A stretch of DNA of 64,000 nt from Arthrobacter sp. SLBN-112. Lineage in GTDB: Bacteria; Actinomycetota; Actinomycetes; Actinomycetales; Micrococcaceae. Location: the NCBI RefSeq assembly GCF_006715225.1, contig NZ_VFMU01000001.1, forward strand, positions 1,488,001-1,552,000, given 5' to 3'. The number at the start of each line of letters is the position of its first letter. Positions within the stretch are counted from its first letter, which is position 1. This document shows, in pieces, positions 1-8,750 of the stretch. Below the pieces are notes generated by a model. The model saw nothing but the letters and a program-made list of their open reading frames with translations, did no database searches and was not told the origin of the DNA. The position numbers were made by a program, and so were the translations under genes.

Positions 1-1043
1 AGTGGATCTGCGACGAACAGCTGGAAAACGCCCAGAAGGCAGCGCTGCGTTCCGGGATGCGGCTGGGCGTGGTGCACGACCTCGCGGTGGGCGTGGATCA
101 CAGCAGCGCGGACGCCTGGACACTGCGCGGCGTGCTGACCCCGAACACCAGCGTGGGGGCCCCGCCGGACATGTACAACCAGCAGGGCCAGGACTGGGGA
201 CAGCCGCCGTGGCACCCCGCCCGGCTGGCAGAGGCGGGATACGAACCGTTCCGCAACATGCTGGCCAACGTTCTCCGGCATGCCGGCGGCATCCGCGTGG
301 ACCACATCCTGGGCCTGTTCCGGCTGTGGTGGATTCCCATGGGGAATGCTCCCGGGGACGGCGCGTACGTCCGCTACGACCACGAGGCATTGATCGGCAT
401 CCTCGCCCTTGAGGCGCAGCGTGCCGGCGCCGTGGTGATCGGGGAGGACCTGGGCACCTTCGAGCCATGGGTGCGTGACTACCTCGCGGCCCGCGGGATC
501 CTTGGCACGTCCATCCTTTGGTTTGAGTACGACGGCGATTCGCCCCTTGCGCCGGAAAAGTACCGCACGCAGGCGCTCGCCAGCGTCAACACCCACGACC
601 TTCCGCCCACCGCCGGTTACCTTGCCGGGGACCACGTGGGCCTGCGGAGCCGGCTGGGGCTGCTGGAGCGGTCCGAGCAGGAGGAGCGCACGGAGCACAA
701 CGCGTCCCTGGAGAAGATGTTCGCCCTGTTGCGCGAACGCGGGTACCTCTCCGAAGGCGCTGCCGGCGGTGCGCAGGGGCAGGCATCGGAGGAGCACACC
801 ATCGAGGCGCTGCACCTCCTGCTGGCCCAGGCGCCGTCGGTACTGCTCGGCGTGGCCCTGGTGGATGCGGTGGGGGAGCGGCGGGTCCAGAACCAGCCCG
901 GAACCACGGAGGCCCTCTACCCTAACTGGCAGGTGCCGTTGGGCGGCCCGGACGGCAAGCCCGTCTACCTCGATGACCTTCCCGCGAACAAGCGGTTCAA
1001 CTCGCTGCTTGCGGCGGTGGAGGGAGCCCTGCACGGCTCCTAA
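1..1043 (+). CDS. malQ: 4-alpha-glucanotransferase (amylomaltase), C-terminal part
   Basis: Cytoplasmic GH77 enzyme that transfers glucan segments between maltodextrins. The gene starts before the window; the reading frame is open from base 3 and 347 codons remain. All three GH77 catalytic segments are visible: the nucleophile region GGIRVDHILGLFR, the acid/base region VVIGEDLGTFEP and the transition-state stabiliser NTHDLPPTAGYLAGD. The C-terminus (PLGG, then a YLDD segment) is normal for actinobacterial MalQ, so nothing is lost at the 3' end. It converges on the alpha-amylase gene with a shared hairpin terminator between them, which fits a common role in starch and maltodextrin use. Confidence 0.95.
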   Translation, partial: WICDEQLENAQKAALRSGMRLGVVHDLAVGVDHSSADAWTLRGVLTPNTSVGAPPDMYNQQGQDWGQPPWHPARLAEAGYEPFRNMLANVLRHAGGIRVDHILGLFRLWWIPMGNAPGDGAYVRYDHEALIGILALEAQRAGAVVIGEDLGTFEPWVRDYLAARGILGTSILWFEYDGDSPLAPEKYRTQALASVNTHDLPPTAGYLAGDHVGLRSRLGLLERSEQEERTEHNASLEKMFALLRERGYLSEGAAGGAQGQASEEHTIEALHLLLAQAPSVLLGVALVDAVGERRVQNQPGTTEALYPNWQVPLGGPDGKPVYLDDLPANKRFNSLLAAVEGALHGS

Positions 1044-1065
1044 GCGGGAAATGGACGCAACCAGC

Positions 1066-1091
1066 CCCCGCCGCTTTGGTAAGCGGCGGGG
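1066..1091. terminator. Bidirectional hairpin between malQ and the amylase gene
   Basis: An 11-bp GC-rich stem (CCCCGCCGCTT with AAGCGGCGGGG) and a TGGT loop lie between two convergent stop codons. There is only a weak T-rich tail. It probably serves both transcripts. Confidence 0.7.
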
Positions 1092-1129
1092 CCTGTTGCT
1101 TATTGCTTGCCTTGTATCGGAGGGTGAAC

Positions 1130-4100
1130 CTAGCCCGCCGTGATCACGTGGGTGAAGTGGTCGTAACGGAAGGTGACCGGGCCGCCGTCGTGCTCAAACA
1201 CGATGTTGGCCCCCGGCGTTGCCCCACCGGCCCCGTAACTGACGTCCCACGATTTATTGAGGGCCGCCTTGAACTCGTAGCTTCCCGCCGGCAGGTCCGG
1301 AACAGAGAGCTTCCACAGGAGGTCGGCCGGGTCCAGCACCAGCTGCGCCTGGCTGCAGGCCGGCTCCCAGTCCGAGGCGCAGCCCAGCTCGCTGTCCATG
1401 CTCCCGGCAGCCGCCACGGCGGCCGGCTGCTGTGAGGCATAGACGGCGCTCAGCAGGTGCGTGCTGTTGTCGTAGCGGAAGGTCACCCTGCCGCCGGGGT
1501 GGTCCAGCACGATGTTCTGCCCGTTCAGCTGGCCGTCGGCGCCGTAGTTTTCGTCCCAGCCGCCGTTGAGTGCCGCCTTGTATTCGTACTTGCCGGCCGG
1601 GAGGTCCACGGTCAGCCGCCAGATGCGGTCAGCCGGATCTAGGGTCATCCGTGCCTGGCTGCAGGCAGGATCCCAGTCTGCGCTGCAGCCCATTGCCTGG
1701 TTCAGGGAGCCGGCCACCGTGACGGAGTCGGGCTGCGGGGCCTGGCCAACCGTGACGGTCCTGGTGTCGCTGGCGACGTTGAAACCCGGGCCGGCCATCG
1801 TTGCGCGGTACTGGATTTTGGTGCCATCGTCCAGGGCCGAGACGTCGTCGGTTGCGGAGTAGACGGGCGACGACGAGTCTGTGCCCACCGCGGTCCAGCC
1901 CCCGCCGCCAACACTGCGTTCGAAGGACACCACATGGCTCGCCTTCTCCGGATCAGCGGTGGCGCTCAGCTCAACCTTGCCTTCCACGCTGCTGCCCTCG
2001 GCGGGCTTTTGCAGGGTCAGAACGGGCGTGGGAACGCTCGCTGAACGGCTTTGGCTGGTGGCGGCATGCCCGCCATTGTCCAGGACGGTGGCGCGGTACT
2101 CCAGCGGCGTGCCGGCGTCCAGCGCCGCCACGTCGTGGAACACCTGGTACGGCGCGGTGTCGTCCGTGCCAATGGGCTGCCACTGGCCGCCGGCCGTCTT
2201 CGCCTCAAAGGTGACCTCGTAGAACGAAGCACCGCCGACGTCGGCCGTTACGTTGATGCGTCCGTTGTCAGCCGGCGCTGCGGCCGGCTGCTGGAGGGCG
2301 ACGGCGGGAGCCTCCTTGGAGTGCGGGATCCGGCCCGAGGATTCGTAGACGACGGCGGAGAGCGGCGGGACGGTGACGGTCAGTGTGGCATCGTCCGAGG
2401 TTTTGGCCTCGTCGGCGCCCTCGCCGTAAATGCGCGTGTAGCTGCGCTTGGCGATGTAGGTGGGGACCTCCGCCGTCTGGGGCTGGCCGCTGTTGTTCAG
2501 GGCCACCACGTATTCGCGCTGGTCCCGGGCATCCGTGCGGGAGAAGGCATAGATGCCGGGTCCGTCGGAGGCGTATCGGTGCTGGTGCGCCCCGTTCCGC
2601 AGTGCCGGGTGCTCCTTGGTGAGGGCGGCCAGTTCGCCGATCTTGGCGTAGAGGGGGTGGCCCGGGTTGAAGTTGTCGGTGGCGTGGGTGGCGTCCGTGC
2701 CCAGCAGGTCGTCGTCCAGGTACTCCGGCACCTTGCTGGCAAAGAGCGTCTGGCGTGCGTCCTGGTCGCCGCCGGGGCCGGTGAAGCCCTGTTCGTCACC
2801 GTAGTAGACCACCGGGTTGCCGCGGGAGAAGTACATCAGCTCGTGGGCCAGGTCATCGCGGGCCACCTTTTCCGCATCGCTTGCGGCGGGGTTGTCCTGG
2901 GCGATGAAGCTGCCGATGCGGCCCATGTCGTGGTTGCCCAGGAAGGTGGGCAGCTCGTAGACGTTGGAATCGGCGTCCGTGTACCAGTCGTCGCCCGCGA
3001 AAAAGGCCTGCAGCGCCTTGGCGTCCTGGCTCTTGGAAGCAAAGTTGCGGGCAGCGTCCTGGAAGGGGAAATCCAGCACGGCCTGCATTTTGTTGCGGGT
3101 GGTGAACTGCGACGTGAAGCTCTTGGTGGTGTCAAAGACTTCGCCGAACATGAAGAACTCGTCCTTGCCGTGTTCCTTGGCGTAGCTGAGGACGTTGGGG
3201 CCGAATTCCTGCCAGAACTCGTTGTTCACGTGCTTCATGGTGTCGATCCGGAAACCGTCCACGCCAAAGTCGCCGATCCAGGACTCATAGATGTCCTCCA
3301 TGCCGTGCACCACGGTGGGGTTTTCGGTGAAGAGGTCATCGAGGCCAAAGAAGTCGCCGTACATGGAGTCTTCACCGGTGAAGGTGGTGTCGCCGCGGTT
3401 GTGGTACAGCGTGGGGTCATTCAGCCAGGCAGGGACCTTGAGGTTTTCTTCACCGGGGGCCAGGAGTGGCTTGTAGGGGAATGATGTGTTCGCGTCCAGC
3501 TCGGGGAAGGTTCCGGTGCCGGCGTAGTCACGGTCATCGAAGGTTTCGCCCGAGGCCGTCTTGTAGGGGACGGCGTCCTTGGAGACGTAGCCTTTGCGGG
3601 CGCCCTCCTGGTAGCCGATCACGTCCGCCGTATGGTTGGTGATGATGTCGAAGTACACCTTCATGCCGCGGGCGTGGGCATCCTGGATCAGGGCTTTGAG
3701 CTCGTCGTTGGTGCCCAGGTGCGGATCGATCTGCGTGAAGTCCGTGACCCAGTAGCCGTGGTAGCCGGCTGACTTGTCCTCCGGCTGGACGGCCTTGTTC
3801 TTGAAGCTGGGGGTCAACCAGATGGACGTGGTGCCCAGGCCCTGGATGTAGTCGATCTTGTTCCGCAGCCCGGTCAGGTCCCCGCCGTTGTAGAAGCCCT
3901 TCTTTGCGGGGTCGAAGCCGGAGACCATAGGGTCCGGCCCCAGCCCGCCCTGGTCGTTGGCGGTGCTGCCGTTGCTGAAGCGGTCTGCCATGACGAAGTA
4001 GAAGTTTTCGTCCGTGACGGGACCGCGAAGCGAATGGAGTGCGGAGGAGGAGCCCTGGCCTTGGGTGCCGGGATTCTTTGGATCCTTAAGGCCCACGGCG

Positions 4101-4279
4101 GCATGGGCCGGGAGGACTGCCGCCGAAACCGCCACGGCGGCTGCCAGGAGGCCGGCTGCGGACCTGGCCGCCATGGCACGGCCAGAGGTTGATTGACGGG
4201 CTGTGGGATGCTGTGTTCCTGCGGGCTTTGGCCGCAGTTGGGCGCGTGGGGGCGCGCCGGGAGGGGTGCGGAATAACAA
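1130..4279 (-). CDS. Secreted modular GH13 alpha-amylase with two C-terminal X25-like modules
   Basis: Extracellular starch-degrading enzyme. The frame is open to an ATG at 4363, but I prefer the TTG at 4279, which has a GGAAGG ribosome site 8 nt upstream. A basic n-region and an Ala/Val-rich core ending in LPAHA form the signal peptide; an internal ATG at 4174 is another possible start. The GH13 barrel follows, with nucleophile Asp346 (GFRID), acid/base Glu380 (FMFGE) and Asp451 (GNHD), numbered from the TTG. Two Ig-like segments come after the barrel. The last ~190 residues are two tandem copies of an X25/pullulanase-N-like module (each with GCxxDWxPACSQA and YEYKAALN or YEFKAALN). A LacI-type operator lies just upstream. 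Confidence 0.9.
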   Translation of the reverse strand: MLFRTPPGAPPRAQLRPKPAGTQHPTARQSTSGRAMAARSAAGLLAAAVAVSAAVLPAHAAVGLKDPKNPGTQGQGSSSALHSLRGPVTDENFYFVMADRFSNGSTANDQGGLGPDPMVSGFDPAKKGFYNGGDLTGLRNKIDYIQGLGTTSIWLTPSFKNKAVQPEDKSAGYHGYWVTDFTQIDPHLGTNDELKALIQDAHARGMKVYFDIITNHTADVIGYQEGARKGYVSKDAVPYKTASGETFDDRDYAGTGTFPELDANTSFPYKPLLAPGEENLKVPAWLNDPTLYHNRGDTTFTGEDSMYGDFFGLDDLFTENPTVVHGMEDIYESWIGDFGVDGFRIDTMKHVNNEFWQEFGPNVLSYAKEHGKDEFFMFGEVFDTTKSFTSQFTTRNKMQAVLDFPFQDAARNFASKSQDAKALQAFFAGDDWYTDADSNVYELPTFLGNHDMGRIGSFIAQDNPAASDAEKVARDDLAHELMYFSRGNPVVYYGDEQGFTGPGGDQDARQTLFASKVPEYLDDDLLGTDATHATDNFNPGHPLYAKIGELAALTKEHPALRNGAHQHRYASDGPGIYAFSRTDARDQREYVVALNNSGQPQTAEVPTYIAKRSYTRIYGEGADEAKTSDDATLTVTVPPLSAVVYESSGRIPHSKEAPAVALQQPAAAPADNGRINVTADVGGASFYEVTFEAKTAGGQWQPIGTDDTAPYQVFHDVAALDAGTPLEYRATVLDNGGHAATSQSRSASVPTPVLTLQKPAEGSSVEGKVELSATADPEKASHVVSFERSVGGGGWTAVGTDSSSPVYSATDDVSALDDGTKIQYRATMAGPGFNVASDTRTVTVGQAPQPDSVTVAGSLNQAMGCSADWDPACSQARMTLDPADRIWRLTVDLPAGKYEYKAALNGGWDENYGADGQLNGQNIVLDHPGGRVTFRYDNSTHLLSAVYASQQPAAVAAAGSMDSELGCASDWEPACSQAQLVLDPADLLWKLSVPDLPAGSYEFKAALNKSWDVSYGAGGATPGANIVFEHDGGPVTFRYDHFTHVITAG

Positions 4280-4388
4280 GGGTGAGACCTTCCTGGGAAG
4301 CAGCGCTGCTGTACAGGCTTGCCGTTGACAAGGGATGCGGCAGGAGGATTCGAAGGACAGCATGCTGACCTGTGAACCAAGTCACAAC

Positions 4389-4402
4389 TGTAAGCGCTTG
4401 CA
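4389..4402 (-). promoter_or_regulatory. LacI-family operator overlapping the amylase -10 region
   Basis: On the minus strand this reads TGCAAGCGCTTACA, a near-perfect palindrome around a central CG, typical of LacI/MalR-type operators. Its 3' end overlaps a possible -10 box (TACAGT). The identical 14-mer in the same orientation stands before pgmB at 54080. If this is the promoter, transcription starts near 4380, which leaves almost no leader for the ATG at 4363 and supports the TTG start. Confidence 0.7.
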
Positions 4403-4482
4403 CTGAATTACTCCAGCGTTTGTGGGCGCGCCCTGTGTGTCCGGGCTCGAGCCCTTGCAGGAAGTCCTGGCTGTGTTTACGG

Positions 4483-5529
4483 TCAGCCGGCGGACACCAG
4501 GGCAGTGGGCGATGGGGTCCCCAGATCATGAAGCTTCGGGCCGGGGAGTCCGGTGACGGGATCCAGCTCAAATGTGGCGATGTTGTCCGACCTTTCGTGC
4601 GCCACGTGCAGCCAGTTTCCCCGGACCAGGTGGTGCCGCGGCCAGTCCCCACCGCTGCCGAAGTCCTTGACGGGGATCAGTTCGGTGCCGCCTCCTGCTA
4701 CTTCCAGCACGCTGACGATGTTGGATCCGCGGACGCCGGCGTACGCGAAGTTTCGCTGCGGGCCAAGGCAGATTTCGGCAGCGGAATCGCCGTCCTGGCT
4801 CCCGCCGGCGGTAGCGGGTCCGCGAAAGACCAGCTCATAGGTGCCGGCCTCGGGCCGGACCACGAAGACCTCCACGGAGTACTCCGACACGATGAAGACA
4901 TTGCCCGTAGGGTGCTCCACCATATGCCGGGGACCGCTGCCGTAAGGAAGGATCACCTCGTGGTCGGCCACCAGCCCCCTGCCAGGCTCATAGTTCCAAA
5001 TCCGGAGGGTGTCATGGCCCAGGTCCGTGGTCATGACCCGCCCGTCGCTCAGCATCAGGCTGGCATGGGCACGGCTTTGCCGGGGGCTGCCGGGAGCAAG
5101 GCTTGCGTGGGGGTCAACCGACGGTGCGGCGGGGAACCGCCCGGCCAGGCCGCCGTCGTCATTCAGCTCGTAGAGCAGGACCTGCCCGTCGCCCCAACAG
5201 GCAGCGGTGGCAAACCGGCCGCGCGGGTCCACGGCCACGTGGCACGTGGCCTCGCCTGCCGGCTGCGGTGCCCCGTTTAGTTCCAGCGCCGCATCGCCCC
5301 GACGGCGGTAGGCCTGGACCTTTTTACGCTGCTCGGCTGCCGCGTACACCACCGGCAGCGTCGGGTGGACGGCCAGGAACGACGGCGACTGTGCCTCGAC
5401 TGCGGTGCCCAGCCATTCAAGGCTTCCGTCCTGGTGCTCCCGGACAGCCCCGATGCCTTTGGCGCGGCCGCCGCCGTCGGGGGTGTAGGTGCCGATCCAA
5501 AGAATGTCGCTGGCTGTTCCCATGGTCAT
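4483..5529 (-). CDS. Lactonase family protein (6-phosphogluconolactonase-like beta-propeller)
   Basis: 348 residues of the YbhE/Pgl lactonase family (seven-bladed beta-propeller), which hydrolyse sugar lactones in the cytoplasm. The start of the mature fold, WIGTYTPDGGGRAKGI, and blade motifs such as VDPRGRFATAACWGDGQV and GPRHMVEHPTGNVFIVSEYS are characteristic. The frame is open a further 16 codons upstream, but ATG 5529 has AGGA about 8 nt before it and begins close to the conserved fold; ATG 5523 is an alternative. The length is normal. It is the last gene of the leftmost carbohydrate block and has its own promoter region, so no operon partner is evident. The true substrate is not certain. 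Confidence 0.85.
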   Translation of the reverse strand: MTMGTASDILWIGTYTPDGGGRAKGIGAVREHQDGSLEWLGTAVEAQSPSFLAVHPTLPVVYAAAEQRKKVQAYRRRGDAALELNGAPQPAGEATCHVAVDPRGRFATAACWGDGQVLLYELNDDGGLAGRFPAAPSVDPHASLAPGSPRQSRAHASLMLSDGRVMTTDLGHDTLRIWNYEPGRGLVADHEVILPYGSGPRHMVEHPTGNVFIVSEYSVEVFVVRPEAGTYELVFRGPATAGGSQDGDSAAEICLGPQRNFAYAGVRGSNIVSVLEVAGGGTELIPVKDFGSGGDWPRHHLVRGNWLHVAHERSDNIATFELDPVTGLPGPKLHDLGTPSPTALVSAG

Positions 5530-5623
5530 GGTCCCATCCTGCCAAGAACTGGCACCCATTCCCGTGAATAAGGCCACCTATTAGCATGGGATTCCCAGCA
5601 ACGGACGAAAGGAGGCGGTGCCC

Positions 5624-5683
5624 ATGACCGCGGTAATAGCCTTGGGTGTCCCCGCCCGGCGCCGTCCGGAGAGCGTGGCCTAG
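5624..5683 (+). CDS. Putative 19-residue leader peptide upstream of the PrmC-like gene
   Basis: A very short ORF (MTAVIALGVPARR and six more residues) with a textbook ribosome site, AAAGGAGG, 8 nt before its ATG. Its TAG ends 5 nt before the ATG of the methyltransferase, whose own ribosome site is weak, so translation of the two could be coupled. I do not recognise the peptide. The strong ribosome site is the main reason to list it; it could also simply mark the true start region of the downstream gene in a wrong frame. Confidence 0.35.
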   Translation: MTAVIALGVPARRRPESVA

Positions 5684-5688
5684 CAGGC

Positions 5689-6588
5689 ATGGGTGTGGCC
5701 GCCGGCTCAGCGAAGGGCGTTGCTGTGCCATGTCCTGAATCACGGGCTGTTCGCAGTCCTTCACCGGCTCCCGGTTCTTCCCCATCACGGGGCTTCGACG
5801 GCGTTGTCTCTGCCTTAAGGTCCGCGGGCTGCGTCTTCGCCGAGGAAGAGGCCCGCCTGCTGCTCGCCGAAGCCTCAACTCCCGATGACCTTCACCGGAA
5901 CGTCCAGCGCCGTGCGGCAGGCGTCCCCCTGGAACTCATCCTGGGCTGGGCGGAATTCGCCGGCCGCCGGATTTTGGTGGAACCCGGTGTGTTCGTCCCC
6001 CGACGCCGTACCGAGCTGCTGGTCAATGAGGCCCTGGCGCTGCTGCCGCAGTGGCCCCTGCCGGCGCCCGCCGTTGTCGTTGACCTCTGTTGTGGGTCCG
6101 GAGCCGTGGGAGCGGCCGTCATTCATCAGGCACCGTGGGTGGAACTGCATGCCGCGGACATTGAACCTGCGGCTGTTCGATGTGCCCGTCGAAACGTTGG
6201 ACTGATCGGCGGCCAGGTGCATGCAGGGGACCTGTTCGATGCCCTGCCGGCAGGGCTGCGCGGCCAGGTCAGGGTGCTGGTGGTCAACGCACCGTACGTG
6301 CCCACGGAAGCTATCCGCACCATGCCGCCCGAGGCGCGCCTGTACGAACCTGTTGCCTCCCTCGACGGCGGTGCTGATGGCCTCGACGTCCAGCGCCGTG
6401 TTGCTGCCGGAAGCCCCGGATGGCTGGCTCCCGGCGGTCATCTGCTCATCGAAACCAGCCAGCGGCAGGCTGCCGGCACTTCAGGGATCCTCGCCGCCGC
6501 CGGGTTCGACACACGGACGGTCCGTTCAGAGGAAGTGGACGGCACCGTGGTGGTCGGGCGCCTGGCGACAGGGGACCCACGCGCATAG
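5689..6588 (+). CDS. Putative protein N5-glutamine methyltransferase (PrmC-related paralogue)
   Basis: 299-residue class I SAM-dependent methyltransferase of the PrmC/HemK-related group common in Actinobacteria. SAM-binding motif I is VVVDLCCGSGAVGAA. The signature position that reads NPPY in true PrmC reads NAPYVP here, as in the paralogue family rather than in the release-factor enzyme. The N-terminal helical domain (GFDGVVSALRSAGC and onward) is preceded by about 34 low-complexity Pro/Ser residues, so the true start may lie slightly downstream. It probably methylates a glutamine in a protein, but the target is not shown by sequence. It stands alone between divergent and convergent neighbours, preceded by a possible leader ORF. 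Confidence 0.8.
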   Translation: MGVAAGSAKGVAVPCPESRAVRSPSPAPGSSPSRGFDGVVSALRSAGCVFAEEEARLLLAEASTPDDLHRNVQRRAAGVPLELILGWAEFAGRRILVEPGVFVPRRRTELLVNEALALLPQWPLPAPAVVVDLCCGSGAVGAAVIHQAPWVELHAADIEPAAVRCARRNVGLIGGQVHAGDLFDALPAGLRGQVRVLVVNAPYVPTEAIRTMPPEARLYEPVASLDGGADGLDVQRRVAAGSPGWLAPGGHLLIETSQRQAAGTSGILAAAGFDTRTVRSEEVDGTVVVGRLATGDPRA

Positions 6589-6714
6589 GCATCCTGAAGT
6601 TCTTGATCAGCCCCGGATCCTTAAACCCGATGCGGCCTCGGGCCCAGAGCACCGTGAAGTGGCGGTCCATCTTAAGCCGGTCCGGCAACCCGCGACCTGT
6701 TCTGCACCCTTGTC

Positions 6715-8532
6715 TCATCCGATTCCGTCGGGTGGTGGCGGTGGTTTGAAGTAGTGGTTTTGTTGTGGTGTTTGGGTGGGGTCGATGTGGGGTGGGGGTA
6801 TGAACGTGGGTGTGCCGTGGGTGGTGGTGATTGTCCATTGTTCTTTGTGGATGAGGTGGTGGTGGTGGCTGCAGAGCAGGACGCCGTTGTTGGTGGTGGT
6901 GGGTCCGCCGTGTGACCAGTAGGTGATGTGGTGGGCTTCGCACCAGGGTGCGGGGATGGTGCAGTTGGGGAAGGCGCAGCCTTGGTCGCGGGCGGTGAGG
7001 GCGGTTCGTTGGGCGGGGGTGAAGAGGCGGGTTTTGCGGCCGAGGTCGAGGATTTCGCCGTGGGTTCCCAGGAGTGCGGGGATGATGTCGGCGTCGCAGG
7101 CGATTTTGCGCAGGGTGGGCGCGGCGACGGGCCCAGTGAACGCGAAGGTCCCGGTCCCTGCTGGTGTTCCTGCCCGGGTTTCCACCTGTGCCCCTGTTGT
7201 TGATTCTGTTCTTCCGGACGAGGTGGGGAGGGGTCCGGGGAAGAGGTCCTGGTAGTGGATGGTGGCGATGATTTGGGGGCGGTTGCCGCCGGTGGTGGGC
7301 AGGGTGGTGGTGGCGAGGGCGGTTTTGGCGGCGGTGATGATGCCGTCGAGTTGTTTTTGGGCCCGGGTGCGCTGGTCCAGGTCTATCTGGGCGGTGTGGT
7401 CGGTTCCGTTGTTCGCCGTTGGGCTGTCCCTGGCACCGGTGTCTGCGCCTGTGGTGTTGCCGGTGCCGGTGCTGGTGTCGGGGGTGGTGGTGCGGGGGTT
7501 GGTGGCGGTGTTCATGACGGTGAGGAGGTGTTCGTATTGGTCGGTGGTGGCAAAGATTTCGACGTGGTGCAGGCCGTGGCGGGGTTTGCGGATGAAGGCG
7601 CCCTGGGTGTGGCGGAGGGCCTCTTCGGTGGGTTCGGTGCCGTCGGCGTCGATGGTGTCGGTCCAGCGTTGGGCCAGGCGGGTGAGGAAGTCGGGGTGGG
7701 CGGCGGTGGCGGCGTGGGTGAGGTGGTGCTCGATCCGGTCCAGGGTTTCTTCCGTGGTGTGGTGCTGGAGCCGGTCCAGGGTAGCGGTGATGAGGGTCGC
7801 GGCGTGGGAGGACACCACCGGTGCCTGGGGGTTGGCGTCCGATCGCGGGCCCGGGGTGAGGGCGGCGGCGAGGTGTGGCCGGGTTGGTGGGAGTGGTTCG
7901 CCGGTGAGGGTGGCGCCGGGGAGGACGTGCCGGGCGAGGGTGAGGCGGCGGCGGGCTTCACGGATGGGGATCCGCAGGCGGAGGCGGAGGAACTCTGCGG
8001 TGTTCCGGCACCCGTCGTCGGCCGGGGACGCCACCGGTTGGCCGGGTGCAGCGACTGCCCCGGGCTGGGAGGGCAGGCCGGGCCAGGTGGCGTCTGTTTC
8101 ACTGACAGCTGCCGGCCCGGTGTTCAGGGTTTCGACTCCGTTGGCGTCCCACCCGGTGACCCAGCCCCGGGACCGGCTGGCGCGGGTCGTGGCGGTGTCG
8201 TTGATGGCCTGGGTGCGGGTCCGGTCTACAGCGCCGGCCGAGAGGATCTGCAGGTATTCCGCGGTGCGGACCAGTTCCTCGACCCCGTCGGCGAAGTCGG
8301 CGGCCTCGACATAAGAGGCGGACGCCAGCAGGTCCGGGGCGGCCAGGGCAGCGGCCGCAAGCTGCGCACCCAGCTGACTGAGCCGATCCCGTGCGACAGC
8401 AACTGCCGAAGATAAGACTTCCTGGGACTGCACTGAAGGCTGCCCGGCCGGGACTGCCTGAAGGTTGGCCAGGCGCGGCAGCCAACTGCCGGCGTCGTCC
8501 GCCTGCCCAAGATCTTCCCCAATGGCCTCCAT
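6715..8532 (-). CDS. DUF222 / HNH endonuclease family protein
   Basis: 605-residue protein with an N-terminal DUF222 (13E12-type) region and a C-terminal HNH nuclease motif: CAFPNCTIPAPWCEAHH, then WSHGGPTTTNNGVLLC, then HHHHLIH, with the Cys and His residues for zinc and metal binding intact. This family is multicopy in many Actinobacteria; its biological role is unknown and it often varies between strains. The middle is Thr/Pro/Ala-rich and strongly biased in codon use, which creates a 386-codon antisense ORF that I regard as an artefact. It has no operon partner; the AGGA-poor start at MEAIGEDL is the best available. Confidence 0.85.
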   Translation of the reverse strand: MEAIGEDLGQADDAGSWLPRLANLQAVPAGQPSVQSQEVLSSAVAVARDRLSQLGAQLAAAALAAPDLLASASYVEAADFADGVEELVRTAEYLQILSAGAVDRTRTQAINDTATTRASRSRGWVTGWDANGVETLNTGPAAVSETDATWPGLPSQPGAVAAPGQPVASPADDGCRNTAEFLRLRLRIPIREARRRLTLARHVLPGATLTGEPLPPTRPHLAAALTPGPRSDANPQAPVVSSHAATLITATLDRLQHHTTEETLDRIEHHLTHAATAAHPDFLTRLAQRWTDTIDADGTEPTEEALRHTQGAFIRKPRHGLHHVEIFATTDQYEHLLTVMNTATNPRTTTPDTSTGTGNTTGADTGARDSPTANNGTDHTAQIDLDQRTRAQKQLDGIITAAKTALATTTLPTTGGNRPQIIATIHYQDLFPGPLPTSSGRTESTTGAQVETRAGTPAGTGTFAFTGPVAAPTLRKIACDADIIPALLGTHGEILDLGRKTRLFTPAQRTALTARDQGCAFPNCTIPAPWCEAHHITYWSHGGPTTTNNGVLLCSHHHHLIHKEQWTITTTHGTPTFIPPPHIDPTQTPQQNHYFKPPPPPDGIG

Positions 8533-8626
8533 AACCCAACTCTGCCAGCCACCACCGACAACCAGGACACCCCAAAACCCCTATGTGGAAAACCCGGGCT
8601 GGTGTTGTTTCAAGCCCCGTTAAACG

Positions 8627-8668
8627 TTGCCGGCCGCCGCGTCCCCCAAGGATCGCGACGGCCGGCAA
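8627..8668. terminator. GC-rich hairpin upstream of the HNH gene
   Basis: Arms TTGCCGGCC and GGCCGGCAA with further partial pairing towards the loop. It lies between the 5' end of the HNH gene and the 3' end of the YtxH-like gene, both on the minus strand, so it most likely terminates the latter. Confidence 0.5.
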
Positions 8669-8750
8669 GGCGATTCAGTTGTAGCACAAAGCCTGCATCT
8701 TCCCATGTCAACCGATAGCTGCGGCGTAATGGTCAGGGCGAAATCAATGA

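Noticed and set aside
1130..4363. Full 1077-codon amylase frame from the ATG
   Set aside because: The ATG lies about 17 nt after the likely transcription start and would add 28 residues before the n-region; the TTG with GGAAGG is a better start.
6750..7520. CRISPR or tandem repeat
   Set aside because: The GGTGGTG runs are His/Pro/Thr codons of the HNH protein, irregular and without spacers.
7255..8415. 386-codon plus-strand open frame
   Set aside because: Antisense to the DUF222/HNH gene; its Gly/Val-rich protein is the mirror of that gene's codon bias and matches no family.
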